From NCBI GenBank assembly GCA_902562835.1, contig CACEUX010000017.1, forward strand, positions 1 to 37,828: 37,828 nucleotides of DNA, written 5' to 3'. The translations under genes and the position numbers were made by a program. The notes beneath the pieces are model-generated. The model saw nothing but the letters and a program-made list of their open reading frames with translations, made no database searches and was not told where the DNA came from. How positions within the stretch are numbered: position 1 is the stretch's first letter; the number at the start of each line of letters is the position of its first letter. Source of the stretch: an uncultured Fidelibacterota bacterium. Its GTDB lineage: Bacteria > Fidelibacterota > Marinisomatia > Marinisomatales > UBA1611. Positions 24,869-33,314 of this stretch are shown here, one piece after another.

Positions 24869-25882
24869 ATGAAACTCACTTTAAGTGAGGTCGCCAGGCA
24901 TGTTAATGGCGAGGTCGTTGGGGAATCGGATGCAACTATTTCAGGTGTTTCTGAGATTCAAAATGCAAGTCCTGGGACAATCACATTCCTGGGAAATCCA
25001 TTGTACTCAAAATACTTAAAGGATACGAAAGCAGATGCCATATTTGTAGATGAAGCTTCTAGGCTTAATGGGAAAAACGGTATCATTGTCTCGAATCCGC
25101 AATTAGCCATGGCTAAAACTTTAACACTTTTTTCAATTAAAGAATCGAAAGACCCTTATATTGATTCAAAAGCAGTTATAACAAAAAATGTGAGGATAGG
25201 TAAAGCAGTTACTATTGAAGCTGGTTCTGTAATTAAAGATGGAGTTGTTATTGGCGATAATTGTAAAATTGGAGCAAATACTGTGATTGGAGAAAATACA
25301 ACTTTAGGACAAAGTTGTTTATTGTCTTCCAATATTTCCATCTATGATAATTGTATAATAGGCAATAATGTTATTATACATAGTAATACATCTATTGGCT
25401 GTGATGGTTTTGGTTATGTAACAGAAAATGATCTTCATGAAAAAATTCCTCAGGAAGGTAATGTTATTATTGAAGATAATGTAGAAATTGGTTCAAACTG
25501 TGCCATTGATAGAGCAACTATTGGTAGTACAGTTATTGGTGAAATGACGAAGATAGATAATTTGGTACATATTGCTCATAATGTGAAGATTGGAAAAGGT
25601 TGTTTATTAACAGCAGGGTTTGCAGTTGCTGGTAGTTCTGAAATTGGTAACTATTGTACTTTTGCAGGACAAGTTGGAGTTGCGCCCCATCTTAAAGTAG
25701 GCGATAGATCTATTGTCGCATCAAAGTCTGGTATTACAAAATCATTAAAAGGTGGAAAAGTATATGCTGGGTTTCCAGCAAGAGAAATTAAAGATCACAA
25801 TAAACAGCAGGCGCTCATTAATCAAATCGGAAGATTAAGAAAAAAGCTGGATGTGTTGATTAAAAATCAATCAAAACACTAA
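24869..25882 (+). CDS. lpxD: UDP-3-O-acylglucosamine N-acyltransferase LpxD
   Basis: LpxD adds the second 3-hydroxyacyl chain in lipid A synthesis. The 337-residue protein has an N-terminal uridine-binding domain (1-95; PGTITFLGNPLYSKYL), then a left-handed beta helix of hexapeptide repeats (about 100-305) with the catalytic His237 in LVHIAHNVKIG and the LpxD landmark DGFGYV, and a C-terminal helix (QIGRLRKKLDVLIK). The start follows the OmpH stop by one base and has no ribosome-binding site of its own beyond the coding region. Confidence 0.96.
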   Translation: MKLTLSEVARHVNGEVVGESDATISGVSEIQNASPGTITFLGNPLYSKYLKDTKADAIFVDEASRLNGKNGIIVSNPQLAMAKTLTLFSIKESKDPYIDSKAVITKNVRIGKAVTIEAGSVIKDGVVIGDNCKIGANTVIGENTTLGQSCLLSSNISIYDNCIIGNNVIIHSNTSIGCDGFGYVTENDLHEKIPQEGNVIIEDNVEIGSNCAIDRATIGSTVIGEMTKIDNLVHIAHNVKIGKGCLLTAGFAVAGSSEIGNYCTFAGQVGVAPHLKVGDRSIVASKSGITKSLKGGKVYAGFPAREIKDHNKQQALINQIGRLRKKLDVLIKNQSKH

Positions 25883-25890
25883 ATTAGAAA

Positions 25891-26847
25891 ATGGAAAGAA
25901 AACAAAGAACTATCAGAAATTCTCAATCGTGTCAAGGTGTTGGGTTACATACAGGTGTTAAAACAACTATTATATTTCATCCAGCCCCAGAGAATTTTGG
26001 TATTCGGTTCGTAAGGTCAGATATCCCTGGTTCTATTGAAATAAAGGCAGATATTGATCATGTAGTTGATATTTCAAGAGGGACGACAATAGAAGAAAAG
26101 GATGTTAGGATACATACTGTTGAACATGCTCTTGCGGCAGTTAGTGGTCTTCGGCTAGATAATATTTTAATTGAACTCACAGGTAAAGAACCGCCCGTTA
26201 TGGATGGAAGTGCAAAAGATTTTGTTGAATGCCTTATTAAAGCTGGCATTAAAGTTCAGGATGATGAGCGAAAGGTCCTTGAGATTACTAGGGCAGTCAA
26301 TTATACAAATCCATACAGAGATATAGATATTCATGTTATTCCCTCAGATAGGTTTAGAATAACATTTATGGTTGAATATAATCTTCCTGCGCTTGGTTCT
26401 CAGTACGAAGCTATTTATAACATGGAAGAAGATTTTGCTTTTGAAGTTGCACCAGCTAGGACGTTTTGCTTCTTAAGTGAAGTAGAAATGCTAAAGGAAC
26501 GTGGTCTTATAAAGGGTGGAGGTCTAGAGAATGCAGTGGTAATCATTGACAAAGAAATTGATTCAATTGAAATAGATAGACTAAAAAACTTATTTGGTAT
26601 TGAACACAATATAATTGAAGGAGCAAATGGTATATTAAATGGAAAAGTATTAAGGTTTAAAAATGAACCAGTTAGACATAAAACTCTAGATTTAATTGGA
26701 GATTTAGCATTGCTAGGGGTCCCAATTAAAGGACACGTTACCGCAGCAAGAGCAGGGCATGCAAGTAATGTGGAGTTTGTAAAAAAGTTAAAAAAACAAT
26801 ATTCAAAAGAGCTAAATGAATTATGGGCAGGGAATAATCATGAATGA
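25891..26847 (+). CDS. lpxC: UDP-3-O-acyl-N-acetylglucosamine deacetylase LpxC
   Basis: LpxC is the zinc amidase that makes the committed step of lipid A synthesis. The 318-residue protein shows QGVGLHTG near the start, the zinc ligand His79 with the catalytic Glu78 in IHTVEHALAA, the other zinc ligands His263 and Asp267 in RHKTLDLIGDLALLG, and the second catalytic His290 in GHASNVEF. It overlaps fabZ by 8 nt in another frame. Here it is a separate protein, unlike the LpxC-FabZ fusion of many Bacteroidetes. Confidence 0.97.
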   Translation: MERKQRTIRNSQSCQGVGLHTGVKTTIIFHPAPENFGIRFVRSDIPGSIEIKADIDHVVDISRGTTIEEKDVRIHTVEHALAAVSGLRLDNILIELTGKEPPVMDGSAKDFVECLIKAGIKVQDDERKVLEITRAVNYTNPYRDIDIHVIPSDRFRITFMVEYNLPALGSQYEAIYNMEEDFAFEVAPARTFCFLSEVEMLKERGLIKGGGLENAVVIIDKEIDSIEIDRLKNLFGIEHNIIEGANGILNGKVLRFKNEPVRHKTLDLIGDLALLGVPIKGHVTAARAGHASNVEFVKKLKKQYSKELNELWAGNNHE

Positions 26848-27304
26848 ATTTTTAGAAAAGACCAGCTTTGATATAAGTGATATAATAAAAATATTACCAC
26901 ATAGGTATCCTTTTATATTGATTGATAAGATCGAAATAAAGGAACCAGAGAAGTCTCTTACTGCCTTGAAAAATGTGACAATAAATGAACCATTTTTCCA
27001 AGGTCATTTCCCAGGACAACCAGTTATGCCTGGTGTCCTTTCACTTGAGGTCCTTTGCCAGGCGGGTTCTTTTTTGATGTTGAATCAGGTTGAAGATCCT
27101 CTAACAAAAAATATGTTTTTCACAACAGTTGAAAGTGCAAGGTTTAAAAAGCCTATTGTCCCCGGAGATCAATTAGTAATAGAAGTGGAGCTTGTAAAGA
27201 AAAAACTTAACCTATGTAAATTCCATGGTACCTGCTCTGTAGATAACAGACTTGCTGTGGATGCTCTATTCACAGCAAATCTTGTAGATCGCGCAGAAGA
27301 ATAA
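26840..27304 (+). CDS. fabZ: 3-hydroxyacyl-[ACP] dehydratase FabZ
   Basis: FabZ dehydrates 3-hydroxyacyl-ACP in fatty-acid elongation and competes with LpxA/LpxD for the same substrate. The 154-residue hot-dog fold protein has LPHRYPFILID, the catalytic His56 in FFQGHFPGQPVMPG, and the catalytic Glu70 in SLEVLCQAG. ATG 26840 was chosen because it gives the usual length; the upstream in-frame ATG at 26816 would add eight residues inside lpxC. AGGG a few bases upstream could serve as ribosome-binding site. Position inside the lpx cluster is typical. Confidence 0.96.
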   Translation: MNEFLEKTSFDISDIIKILPHRYPFILIDKIEIKEPEKSLTALKNVTINEPFFQGHFPGQPVMPGVLSLEVLCQAGSFLMLNQVEDPLTKNMFFTTVESARFKKPIVPGDQLVIEVELVKKKLNLCKFHGTCSVDNRLAVDALFTANLVDRAEE

Positions 27305-27314
27305 GAGGGCTACT

Positions 27315-28079
27315 TTGATCCACCCCACGGCTTTAATTGATTCAAGCGCTGAATTAGGTTCTGGTGTAGAAATAGGGCCATACACTGTCATAGAGCCTAA
27401 TGTAATTATTGGAGATAATTGCATCATTGGTAATCATGTAACAATATGCTCAAATACTACCATTGGAAAAAATTGTAAGATTTTTCATTGTAGCTCCATA
27501 GGTGAAATACCTCAAGATTTAAAATTTGGAGGTGAAGAAACAATTACTAATATAGGAGATAAAACGGTAATTAGAGAATATGTGACAATTAACAGAGGTA
27601 CAAAAGCCTTAGGCAAAACTTCTATTGGCTCGGGCTGTTTATTAATGGCCTCTACTCATGTTGCACACGATTGTATACTTGGGGATAATGTTATTATGTC
27701 TAATCTATCGACACTTGGCGGGCATGTAGAATTAGAGGACTGGGTAATTCTTGGAGGCGGAGTATTGATTCATCAATTCACAAAAATTGGTTCACATGCG
27801 TTTATAGGAGGAGGGTTTAGGGTCGTCCAAGATGTTCCCCCCTTTATATTAGCAGCTGAAGATCCCTTAAAATTTAAGAGCGTAAATAGTTTGGGCTTAA
27901 AAAGACGAGGTTTTTCTGTAGAGGACAGAAAACGAATTAAAAAGATCTATAAAATATATTTTCGGTCAGGATCTAATAGAAAAAAATCTCTTAAGCGTAT
28001 AATTGATGAAATGGATTCATCGGATGTTAAAGACCAGATTGTAAACTTTATTAATTCATCAGAACGAGGAATAATTTAA
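27315..28079 (+). CDS. lpxA: UDP-N-acetylglucosamine O-acyltransferase LpxA
   Basis: LpxA starts lipid A synthesis by acylating UDP-GlcNAc at O-3. The 254-residue protein begins IHPTALIDSSAELGSGVEIG, the LpxA start, continues as left-handed beta-helix repeats, and has GEIPQDLKF, the catalytic His118 in HVAHDCILG, and FIGGGFRVVQDVPPF before the C-terminal helical domain. The start is TTG 27315 with AGAGGG upstream; no ATG would give the conserved N terminus. It follows fabZ by ten bases, as in many diderms. Confidence 0.96.
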   Translation: MIHPTALIDSSAELGSGVEIGPYTVIEPNVIIGDNCIIGNHVTICSNTTIGKNCKIFHCSSIGEIPQDLKFGGEETITNIGDKTVIREYVTINRGTKALGKTSIGSGCLLMASTHVAHDCILGDNVIMSNLSTLGGHVELEDWVILGGGVLIHQFTKIGSHAFIGGGFRVVQDVPPFILAAEDPLKFKSVNSLGLKRRGFSVEDRKRIKKIYKIYFRSGSNRKKSLKRIIDEMDSSDVKDQIVNFINSSERGII

Positions 28080-28082
28080 TTA

Positions 28083-28760
28083 TTGTTATTAAGAGTAATT
28101 TTAAAATCAGGTTTATTAGCTGTAATTGCTTTTTCAGAGCCTGTGACATTTAGGTTTGATGAAGCGCCCATAAAAAACATTGTATATTCATCATCCTTTT
28201 GGTTGAGTAGCTCTGCTGCTATTGACCCGTCAAGAGGAAATCGTTTAATGTTTCAAGTAGGATATTGCACAATCTTCAATCAACAAAATAATGATTATTG
28301 GTCTTATCCAAATGTTGATATGGGACTAAAAATAACAAAAAACCTATCTATCACTACTAAGGCATATGGTTATTACATTCAGGAAGAGGCTCCTCAAGTT
28401 TTGGGAGCAGGTATCCAGTATTATTTTGGAACAAATAATGATACTTTAAATTGGAGTACTTGTATTCAGCGTGTTGATTTAAAAGGGCTTGAACATTTTA
28501 GAATTTCCTCAATTACTTTTGATATTAGAAAATGGATATCTTTAAGGTCAACTAAGCTTAGAATTGGTGCAGGGTCTAACTTTTTCAAAGAAAACTCGTA
28601 TTTAATGGGTGATAATATTCCAACTAAAATTGAAGGGCAGATTAACTTTTTAGGGCTGGATATAATAGTGCCATTATCAATATTTATTTTAGGCATAGAA
28701 TCGCGTATGAATGATGATAGGGTTTCAACTACAATTTTTTTACAAAAAGAAATATTTTAA
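28083..28760 (+). CDS. Putative outer-membrane beta-barrel protein, unknown function
   Basis: A 225-residue protein starting at TTG 28083, three bases after lpxA, with a signal-like start (VILKSGLLAVIAFSEPV). The rest alternates short strands rich in Tyr, Ser, Asn and Ile (YYIQEEAPQVLGAGIQYYFG), as in a small barrel, and ends with a Phe (FLQKEIF), the common end of outer-membrane proteins. I do not recognise a family. It occupies the place where lpxI/lpxB often follow lpxA, and shares a base with dxr, so it is part of the envelope operon. Confidence 0.55.
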   Translation: MLLRVILKSGLLAVIAFSEPVTFRFDEAPIKNIVYSSSFWLSSSAAIDPSRGNRLMFQVGYCTIFNQQNNDYWSYPNVDMGLKITKNLSITTKAYGYYIQEEAPQVLGAGIQYYFGTNNDTLNWSTCIQRVDLKGLEHFRISSITFDIRKWISLRSTKLRIGAGSNFFKENSYLMGDNIPTKIEGQINFLGLDIIVPLSIFILGIESRMNDDRVSTTIFLQKEIF

Positions 28761-29905
28761 TGCGAAAACGAATTTCAATTTTAGGATCTACTGGCTCTAT
28801 TGGGGTTAATGCATTAAAAGTTGTCTCTCATTTGAAAGATGAATTAGAGGTTGTTTATTTATCTGCAAACAAGAATATGACATTATTGCTACAACAGATT
28901 GCTCAATATCAACCACGAGCAGTATGCATTGTAGATGAAAAATCATATTATTCAATAAAAGAGGACATCAGTTCATTAAATATTGAAATATTAGTTGGTA
29001 GAGCTGGATTATTGGAGCTTGCTAAAAGAACTGATGTTAATGTTATGCTTAATGCGATTGTTGGAGGTCAAGGAATGCAACCCACTCTTTGCGCTATTGA
29101 AGCTGGGGTTGATGTTGCTTTATCAAATAAAGAAAGCTTGGTCATGGCGGGCAATATCATTAAAAAAGCCCAAAAAGAATCAGGGGCAAAAATTTTTCCT
29201 GTTGATAGCGAGCATTCCGCAATTTGGCAGTGCTTAGTTGGAGAGGACTTTAAAGAAGTTCAACAAATAATTTTAACTGGCAGTGGTGGTCCTTTTAGGA
29301 AAAAAGAATTATCATCATTCAGTGATATAAAAATTGAAGAAGCATTAAATCATCCAAACTGGAATATGGGGGAAAAAATAACAATAGATAGTGCAACAAT
29401 GATGAACAAAGGCTTAGAGGTCATAGAGGCTTATTGGCTATTTGAAATTGAAATTGATCAAATAAGTATTGTTGTCCACCCGCAATCTATTATCCATTCC
29501 ATGGTTGAAATGAAGGATGGGTCAGTAAAAGCACAGATGGGAGTACCAGATATGAAGGTTCCCATTCAATATGCACTTACCTATCCAAGGCACATAGAAG
29601 CGACATGGGAAAGGCTTGACCTTGTTAATTGTGGTGATTTAACATTTGAAAAGCCAGACTTTGAAAGATTCCCTTGTATCGCTTTAGGATTTAAAGTTTT
29701 AGAAAGATTTGGAACTTCAGGTGCCGCATTAAATTTATCTAATGATTATGCTGTATATCGCTTTTTGGATGGAGAGATCAAGTTCACAGATATACCAATA
29801 ATAAATGAATCTGTTCTTGAAAAACATCCATGGAATGAGGACCCATCTCTTACTGATTTATCCGAATTAGATGACTGGGTAAAAGAATTCGTAACTAATT
29901 ACTGA
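28760..29905 (+). CDS. dxr: 1-deoxy-D-xylulose-5-phosphate reductoisomerase Dxr
   Basis: Dxr makes MEP from DXP with NADPH, the first committed step of the MEP pathway. The 381-residue protein has the NADPH loop ILGSTGSIGVNALKVV (7-22), ALSNKESLVMAG, the metal ligands Asp149 and Glu151 in PVDSEHSAIWQ, TGSGGPFR, and Glu220 in MMNKGLEVIEAYWLF. C-terminal IHSMVEMKDGSVKAQMG is also typical. The start overlaps the previous stop by one base; rseP follows 43 bases after the stop. dxr-rseP adjacency is widespread. Confidence 0.97.
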   Translation: MRKRISILGSTGSIGVNALKVVSHLKDELEVVYLSANKNMTLLLQQIAQYQPRAVCIVDEKSYYSIKEDISSLNIEILVGRAGLLELAKRTDVNVMLNAIVGGQGMQPTLCAIEAGVDVALSNKESLVMAGNIIKKAQKESGAKIFPVDSEHSAIWQCLVGEDFKEVQQIILTGSGGPFRKKELSSFSDIKIEEALNHPNWNMGEKITIDSATMMNKGLEVIEAYWLFEIEIDQISIVVHPQSIIHSMVEMKDGSVKAQMGVPDMKVPIQYALTYPRHIEATWERLDLVNCGDLTFEKPDFERFPCIALGFKVLERFGTSGAALNLSNDYAVYRFLDGEIKFTDIPIINESVLEKHPWNEDPSLTDLSELDDWVKEFVTNY

Positions 29906-29948
29906 TATAGTGGATATAGAAATTTATTTAATAGTAGATTAAAACATA

Positions 29949-31118
29949 ATGACAACTCTCTGGGCAACAATTATAATTCTTGGTGTATTAATCACCATTC
30001 ATGAATATGGTCATTTTATAGCGGCTAGATCAGTAGGGGTTCGCGTAGAGCGATTCTCAATAGGCATCCCCCCTAGATTTCTTACCATTAGATCAATAGA
30101 TAATGGTTTATTATTTAATTTATTCTTTTATAAACGGTCTAAAGGTAAATGGAAGTGGCAACCAATATTTAAGAAAGAAATAAAAAAATCAGGACGAATC
30201 GGATCCAATACAGAGTATGTTATTGCATTATTACCATTAGGCGGGTACGTGAAAATGGCGGGTATCCTTGACGAAAGTATGGATACTGAATTAAAACATG
30301 AAAAATACGAGTTTATGTCCCAACCTCTCTGGGGGAAAATATGGATCTTGAGTGCTGGAGTAATAATGAATACTATACTAGCATTTGTGATTTTTGGTTC
30401 CATAGGATTTTACCAAGGGTCTCCTGAGATTAAAAATGAGCCGGTAGTTGGAGAACTTCAGCTTGATAGACCAGCCCAAAAAGCAGGAATTCTTCCGGGT
30501 GATCGAATAATTAATATTGATGGTGAACAGATCAATACCTGGGACGATCTTACTCGTGTTATACATGCTCAGCCTAATACAGAAATAAAACTACTAATTC
30601 AAAGAAACAATTCAATTTTAGATTTTGATATCATTACAGCAAACCACATTGTACCTAAGAAAAATGGAGCTGACACATTAGGGGCAATTGGAATTGCCCC
30701 AGAGATCATATACAATAATATGACAATTATTGATGCTGTTAAATTTGGTTGGTCTAGAACCTTTGCAAGCTTTGGAATGATTATTGAAAGCCTGCGAATG
30801 TTAGGGACTGGCGCAGCATCAGTAAAAGATTTTGGTGGTCCTATTATGATAGCGCAGCTTGCGGGTCAAACTGCTGAAGCTGGCTTAACACCATTTCTTA
30901 CTTTTATGGCTTTACTAAGTGTCAATTTGGCTTTGTTAAATATCTTACCGATCCCGGGCTTAGATGGAGGGCATATCTTCCTTCATTTGATTGAAGCCCT
31001 GATCAGGCGACCTTTAACGTTTAAAACGAGGATCGCAATTCAGCAGGTAGGTATGGCATTTATTCTGATGTTGATGGTTACTATTATTTTCCAGGATATT
31101 TCTAGATTATTTAATTAA
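29949..31118 (+). CDS. rseP: RIP-type intramembrane zinc metalloprotease RseP
   Basis: RseP is a site-2 protease that cuts anti-sigma factors and leftover signal peptides within the membrane. The 389-residue protein has HEYGH (His18, Glu19, His22) in helix 1, ALLPLGGYVKMAG, one PDZ domain (about 165-235; PAQKAGILPGDRIINIDG), and the C-terminal NILPIPGLDGGH with the third zinc ligand Asp. Only one PDZ domain is seen; the E. coli protein has two and is about 60 residues longer. Its 3' end overlaps the convergent DUF3108 gene by 8 bases. Confidence 0.95.
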   Translation: MTTLWATIIILGVLITIHEYGHFIAARSVGVRVERFSIGIPPRFLTIRSIDNGLLFNLFFYKRSKGKWKWQPIFKKEIKKSGRIGSNTEYVIALLPLGGYVKMAGILDESMDTELKHEKYEFMSQPLWGKIWILSAGVIMNTILAFVIFGSIGFYQGSPEIKNEPVVGELQLDRPAQKAGILPGDRIINIDGEQINTWDDLTRVIHAQPNTEIKLLIQRNNSILDFDIITANHIVPKKNGADTLGAIGIAPEIIYNNMTIIDAVKFGWSRTFASFGMIIESLRMLGTGAASVKDFGGPIMIAQLAGQTAEAGLTPFLTFMALLSVNLALLNILPIPGLDGGHIFLHLIEALIRRPLTFKTRIAIQQVGMAFILMLMVTIIFQDISRLFN

Positions 31119-31124
31119 TAATCT
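31104..31124. repeat. AT-rich inverted repeat at a convergent gene junction
   Basis: AGATTATT (31104-31111) is repeated in inverse as AATAATCT (31117-31124) around TAATT. It spans the stop codons of both rseP and the convergent DUF3108 gene. The stem is almost pure A/T, so as an RNA terminator it would be weak, yet it is the only symmetric element at this junction. Confidence 0.4.
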
Positions 31125-31830
31125 GTTTCAGTTTTAGAGTAAGTGAACCATATTTAAGGTTCATCCTTATTTTGATAGGATATCGATTTTCATCATCTGA
31201 AAATAAAATAGACATGGTTGCTTGATTTTTAAATTCCTTTTTTTCTCTCATTGTGGGAGTCACCTTAAGACAAGAGAATTGGCCAGCGGGAACTGTGCCA
31301 TGAATATTTTCTTCAATTTTAAGTTTAAGCGGGCTAATCTTTTTCCCTTGAATTGTTTTTATGATCGTCCCTCCCATTTTTAATAGTTCTTGGTTACGAA
31401 AAAAATAAAATAATGAATAAGGTGAATGGATGGAATCATCTATCTCTACGGTGTCTCCATCTGTAATAGCATATCCATAGTTGTGGTATAAAAAAGTTTC
31501 CCTTTTTTTCTGATATTGCCCTTCCTGAATGTTAGATAAGATTTTTATTGGTAATAAGGAAGATTCATTTAACCAAATGTCAATTTGATCGTTTATTGGG
31601 AATAAATAATTCATTAAGCCTTTTGACTTCGCTGTGAATTGCACATGATAAGTCATGATATCATTTATAAGTTCCTTACTTAATACTTTTAAAGCACCAT
31701 TAGCAGCATCAACGCTCCCAAATGATGCATCGTAAATAAGTTTTTCTCCAACCTTAAAAGGATAATCCCCAAATAATGGATTAATTAGGATTAAGAAAAA
31801 TAATACTCTTATGATCTTAATATTTTCCAA
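31111..31830 (-). CDS. DUF3108-like secreted protein
   Basis: A 239-residue protein with a signal peptide (IIRVLFFLILINPLFGDY, cut near residue 21). The following PFKVGEKLIYDASFGSVDAANG and the repeated pattern of strand pairs, with later VPAGQFSCLKVTPTM, match the DUF3108 layout, a periplasmic beta-rich family of unknown function. It overlaps the tsaC-type gene by 22 bases on the same strand, and its stop overlaps rseP. The role is unknown; binding of a hydrophobic or cell-wall ligand is only a guess. Confidence 0.7.
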   Translation of the reverse strand: MENIKIIRVLFFLILINPLFGDYPFKVGEKLIYDASFGSVDAANGALKVLSKELINDIMTYHVQFTAKSKGLMNYLFPINDQIDIWLNESSLLPIKILSNIQEGQYQKKRETFLYHNYGYAITDGDTVEIDDSIHSPYSLFYFFRNQELLKMGGTIIKTIQGKKISPLKLKIEENIHGTVPAGQFSCLKVTPTMREKKEFKNQATMSILFSDDENRYPIKIRMNLKYGSLTLKLKQIIN

Positions 31831-32381
31831 TTTTTATCCCTTAATAAATAAATAGTAGAGCCACCTTGATTAATTATTCCATCATCCACTAAGAGTTCTA
31901 CTTCATTTGAAAATTGAGATGCAATTTTATCTGGAATTGTCGCTGGATCTTCTCCAGATCGGTTTACACTAGTTGTTATGACAGGTTTTAGATATTTACT
32001 AGCAAGCTTATTACAAAAATGATGATCAGGAACTCTTATACCCAAAGTTTGATTTTGTCCTATTATTAATCCAGATACTATATCATCTTTTACTGGCGCA
32101 ATTACAGTTGTTGCTCCACCTAGCTTTTCTTTAACAAGTAATTTTTCTTGTTTCCCTATTTTCATCCATCTAAGAGCCATTCTAATATTGGGAGCTAATA
32201 CACTCATTGGCCCCTTCCTAGATTTGATTGAATTGATTTTCTTTATAGCATCATTATTATTCGCATCACAACCAAAGCCGTAAAGGGTATCTGTTGGATA
32301 TATGATAATGCCACCTATCTTAAGCACTCGAATAGCTTTATCAACTGCTAAGTCATTATTACTTTTTATTCTTTCGAACAT
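31809..32381 (-). CDS. L-threonylcarbamoyladenylate synthase (Sua5/YrdC/YwlC family)
   Basis: This enzyme joins threonine, bicarbonate and ATP to threonylcarbamoyl-AMP, used to make t6A37 in tRNAs that read ANN codons. The 190-residue protein has GGIIIYPTDTLYGFGCDA, the nucleotide-binding start, then KSRKGPMSVLAPN and SVNRSGEDPATIPD, all YrdC landmarks. It is a stand-alone YrdC domain without the Sua5 C-terminal part. It lies six bases after the LpxL-type gene on the minus strand and shares 22 bases with the DUF3108 gene. Confidence 0.93.
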   Translation of the reverse strand: MFERIKSNNDLAVDKAIRVLKIGGIIIYPTDTLYGFGCDANNNDAIKKINSIKSRKGPMSVLAPNIRMALRWMKIGKQEKLLVKEKLGGATTVIAPVKDDIVSGLIIGQNQTLGIRVPDHHFCNKLASKYLKPVITTSVNRSGEDPATIPDKIASQFSNEVELLVDDGIINQGGSTIYLLRDKNWKILRS

Positions 32382-32387
32382 AAGAAC

Positions 32388-33242
32388 TTAGGGTTCCGTC
32401 TTCCAGCGCTTGTGGAACCAGAAATATTGCTCAGGATTTTTCCTTATACACTTTTCAAGTAGGTTTGTATAGCTTTGGGTAATTCTCTCAACACTTTGAA
32501 TGGATGTATCAACTTGAAAAAATCTGATTTCATATTTTTGAAAGCCTTTTTGTATACATGCCCCCATCATTATTGGTGCGGCCGTATTCAAGTGAAATAA
32601 TGCGGCCCCCTTAGGCGTTGATGCAGAAGACCCAAAAAAATTAACAAACACACCTTTTTCCCTTGCATCTTGATCGCTCACTAGGCCCAAAACTCCATTG
32701 CTTGATAATATCTCATACGCTATTTCTATTGAATTTTCTCTCTTGTAAAACTGCTTAGTACCAGGCAACTCCCTTTGTTCTTGAAAAAATTGATTTGCTC
32801 CTCTATTCTTTTGGCGAAGTGCAATACCAGCAAATAACTCGGTATACTCTCCCAGCCATTTACCCAATATTTCCCAGGCACCAAAGTGACCTGTGATAAA
32901 AATCACGCCCTGGCCTTTCTCTAAATTAGAATCTAAAATATCTCTACCTATTACTTCTATTTCTAATCTTTCCCATGACTTTGGAACGGAAATAAATTGA
33001 ATAAAATTAAAAGAAAAAAACTGATACATCTTTTTAAGAGTGAAACGTATTTTCCTATCAGGCCAATTGGGGAAAGCTTTCTTCAAGTTATTTTTTGCCT
33101 GATTCTTACGAATATTTATATAATTATAAAGTATGCTAGCTAGTTGATTAGATATTTTATATCTAGTACTTGCAGATAAAGTTGAAAGAAACTTTTTTAA
33201 GACAATTAGTGAATAATATGACATAGAGTGAGATAATTTCAT
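32388..33242 (-). CDS. LpxL/HtrB-type lipid A or lysophospholipid acyltransferase
   Basis: The 284-residue membrane-associated acyltransferase has the catalytic HX4E pair His119 and Glu124 in ITGHFGAWEILGKWL, and the later DQDAREKGVFVNFFG and STPKGAALF blocks of the LpxL/LpxM family. It likely adds a secondary acyl chain to lipid A, in line with LpxA, LpxC and LpxD in this window; the exact acceptor is not settled. No strong N-terminal membrane helix is present; a Leu-rich amphipathic start (about 8-40) may tether it. Start ATG 33242; an alternative ATG lies 18 bases inside. Confidence 0.88.
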   Translation of the reverse strand: MKLSHSMSYYSLIVLKKFLSTLSASTRYKISNQLASILYNYINIRKNQAKNNLKKAFPNWPDRKIRFTLKKMYQFFSFNFIQFISVPKSWERLEIEVIGRDILDSNLEKGQGVIFITGHFGAWEILGKWLGEYTELFAGIALRQKNRGANQFFQEQRELPGTKQFYKRENSIEIAYEILSSNGVLGLVSDQDAREKGVFVNFFGSSASTPKGAALFHLNTAAPIMMGACIQKGFQKYEIRFFQVDTSIQSVERITQSYTNLLEKCIRKNPEQYFWFHKRWKTEP

Positions 33243-33314
33243 TCTATGTGAAATTACGGCTTTGTTCTAACTAAATTTTGTTAGTTTTTTTCAATTAAAA
33301 TCAAATTTTCATTT
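33243..33314. promoter_or_regulatory. Divergent intergenic region between LpxL-type gene and nfeD
   Basis: These 72 AT-rich bases separate two divergent genes and must hold both promoters. They contain the inverted repeat AACTAA-ATTTTG-TTAGTT (33269-33286), followed by a T run on the plus strand. This may be an operator shared by both genes. Neither start has a visible ribosome-binding site. Confidence 0.4.
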
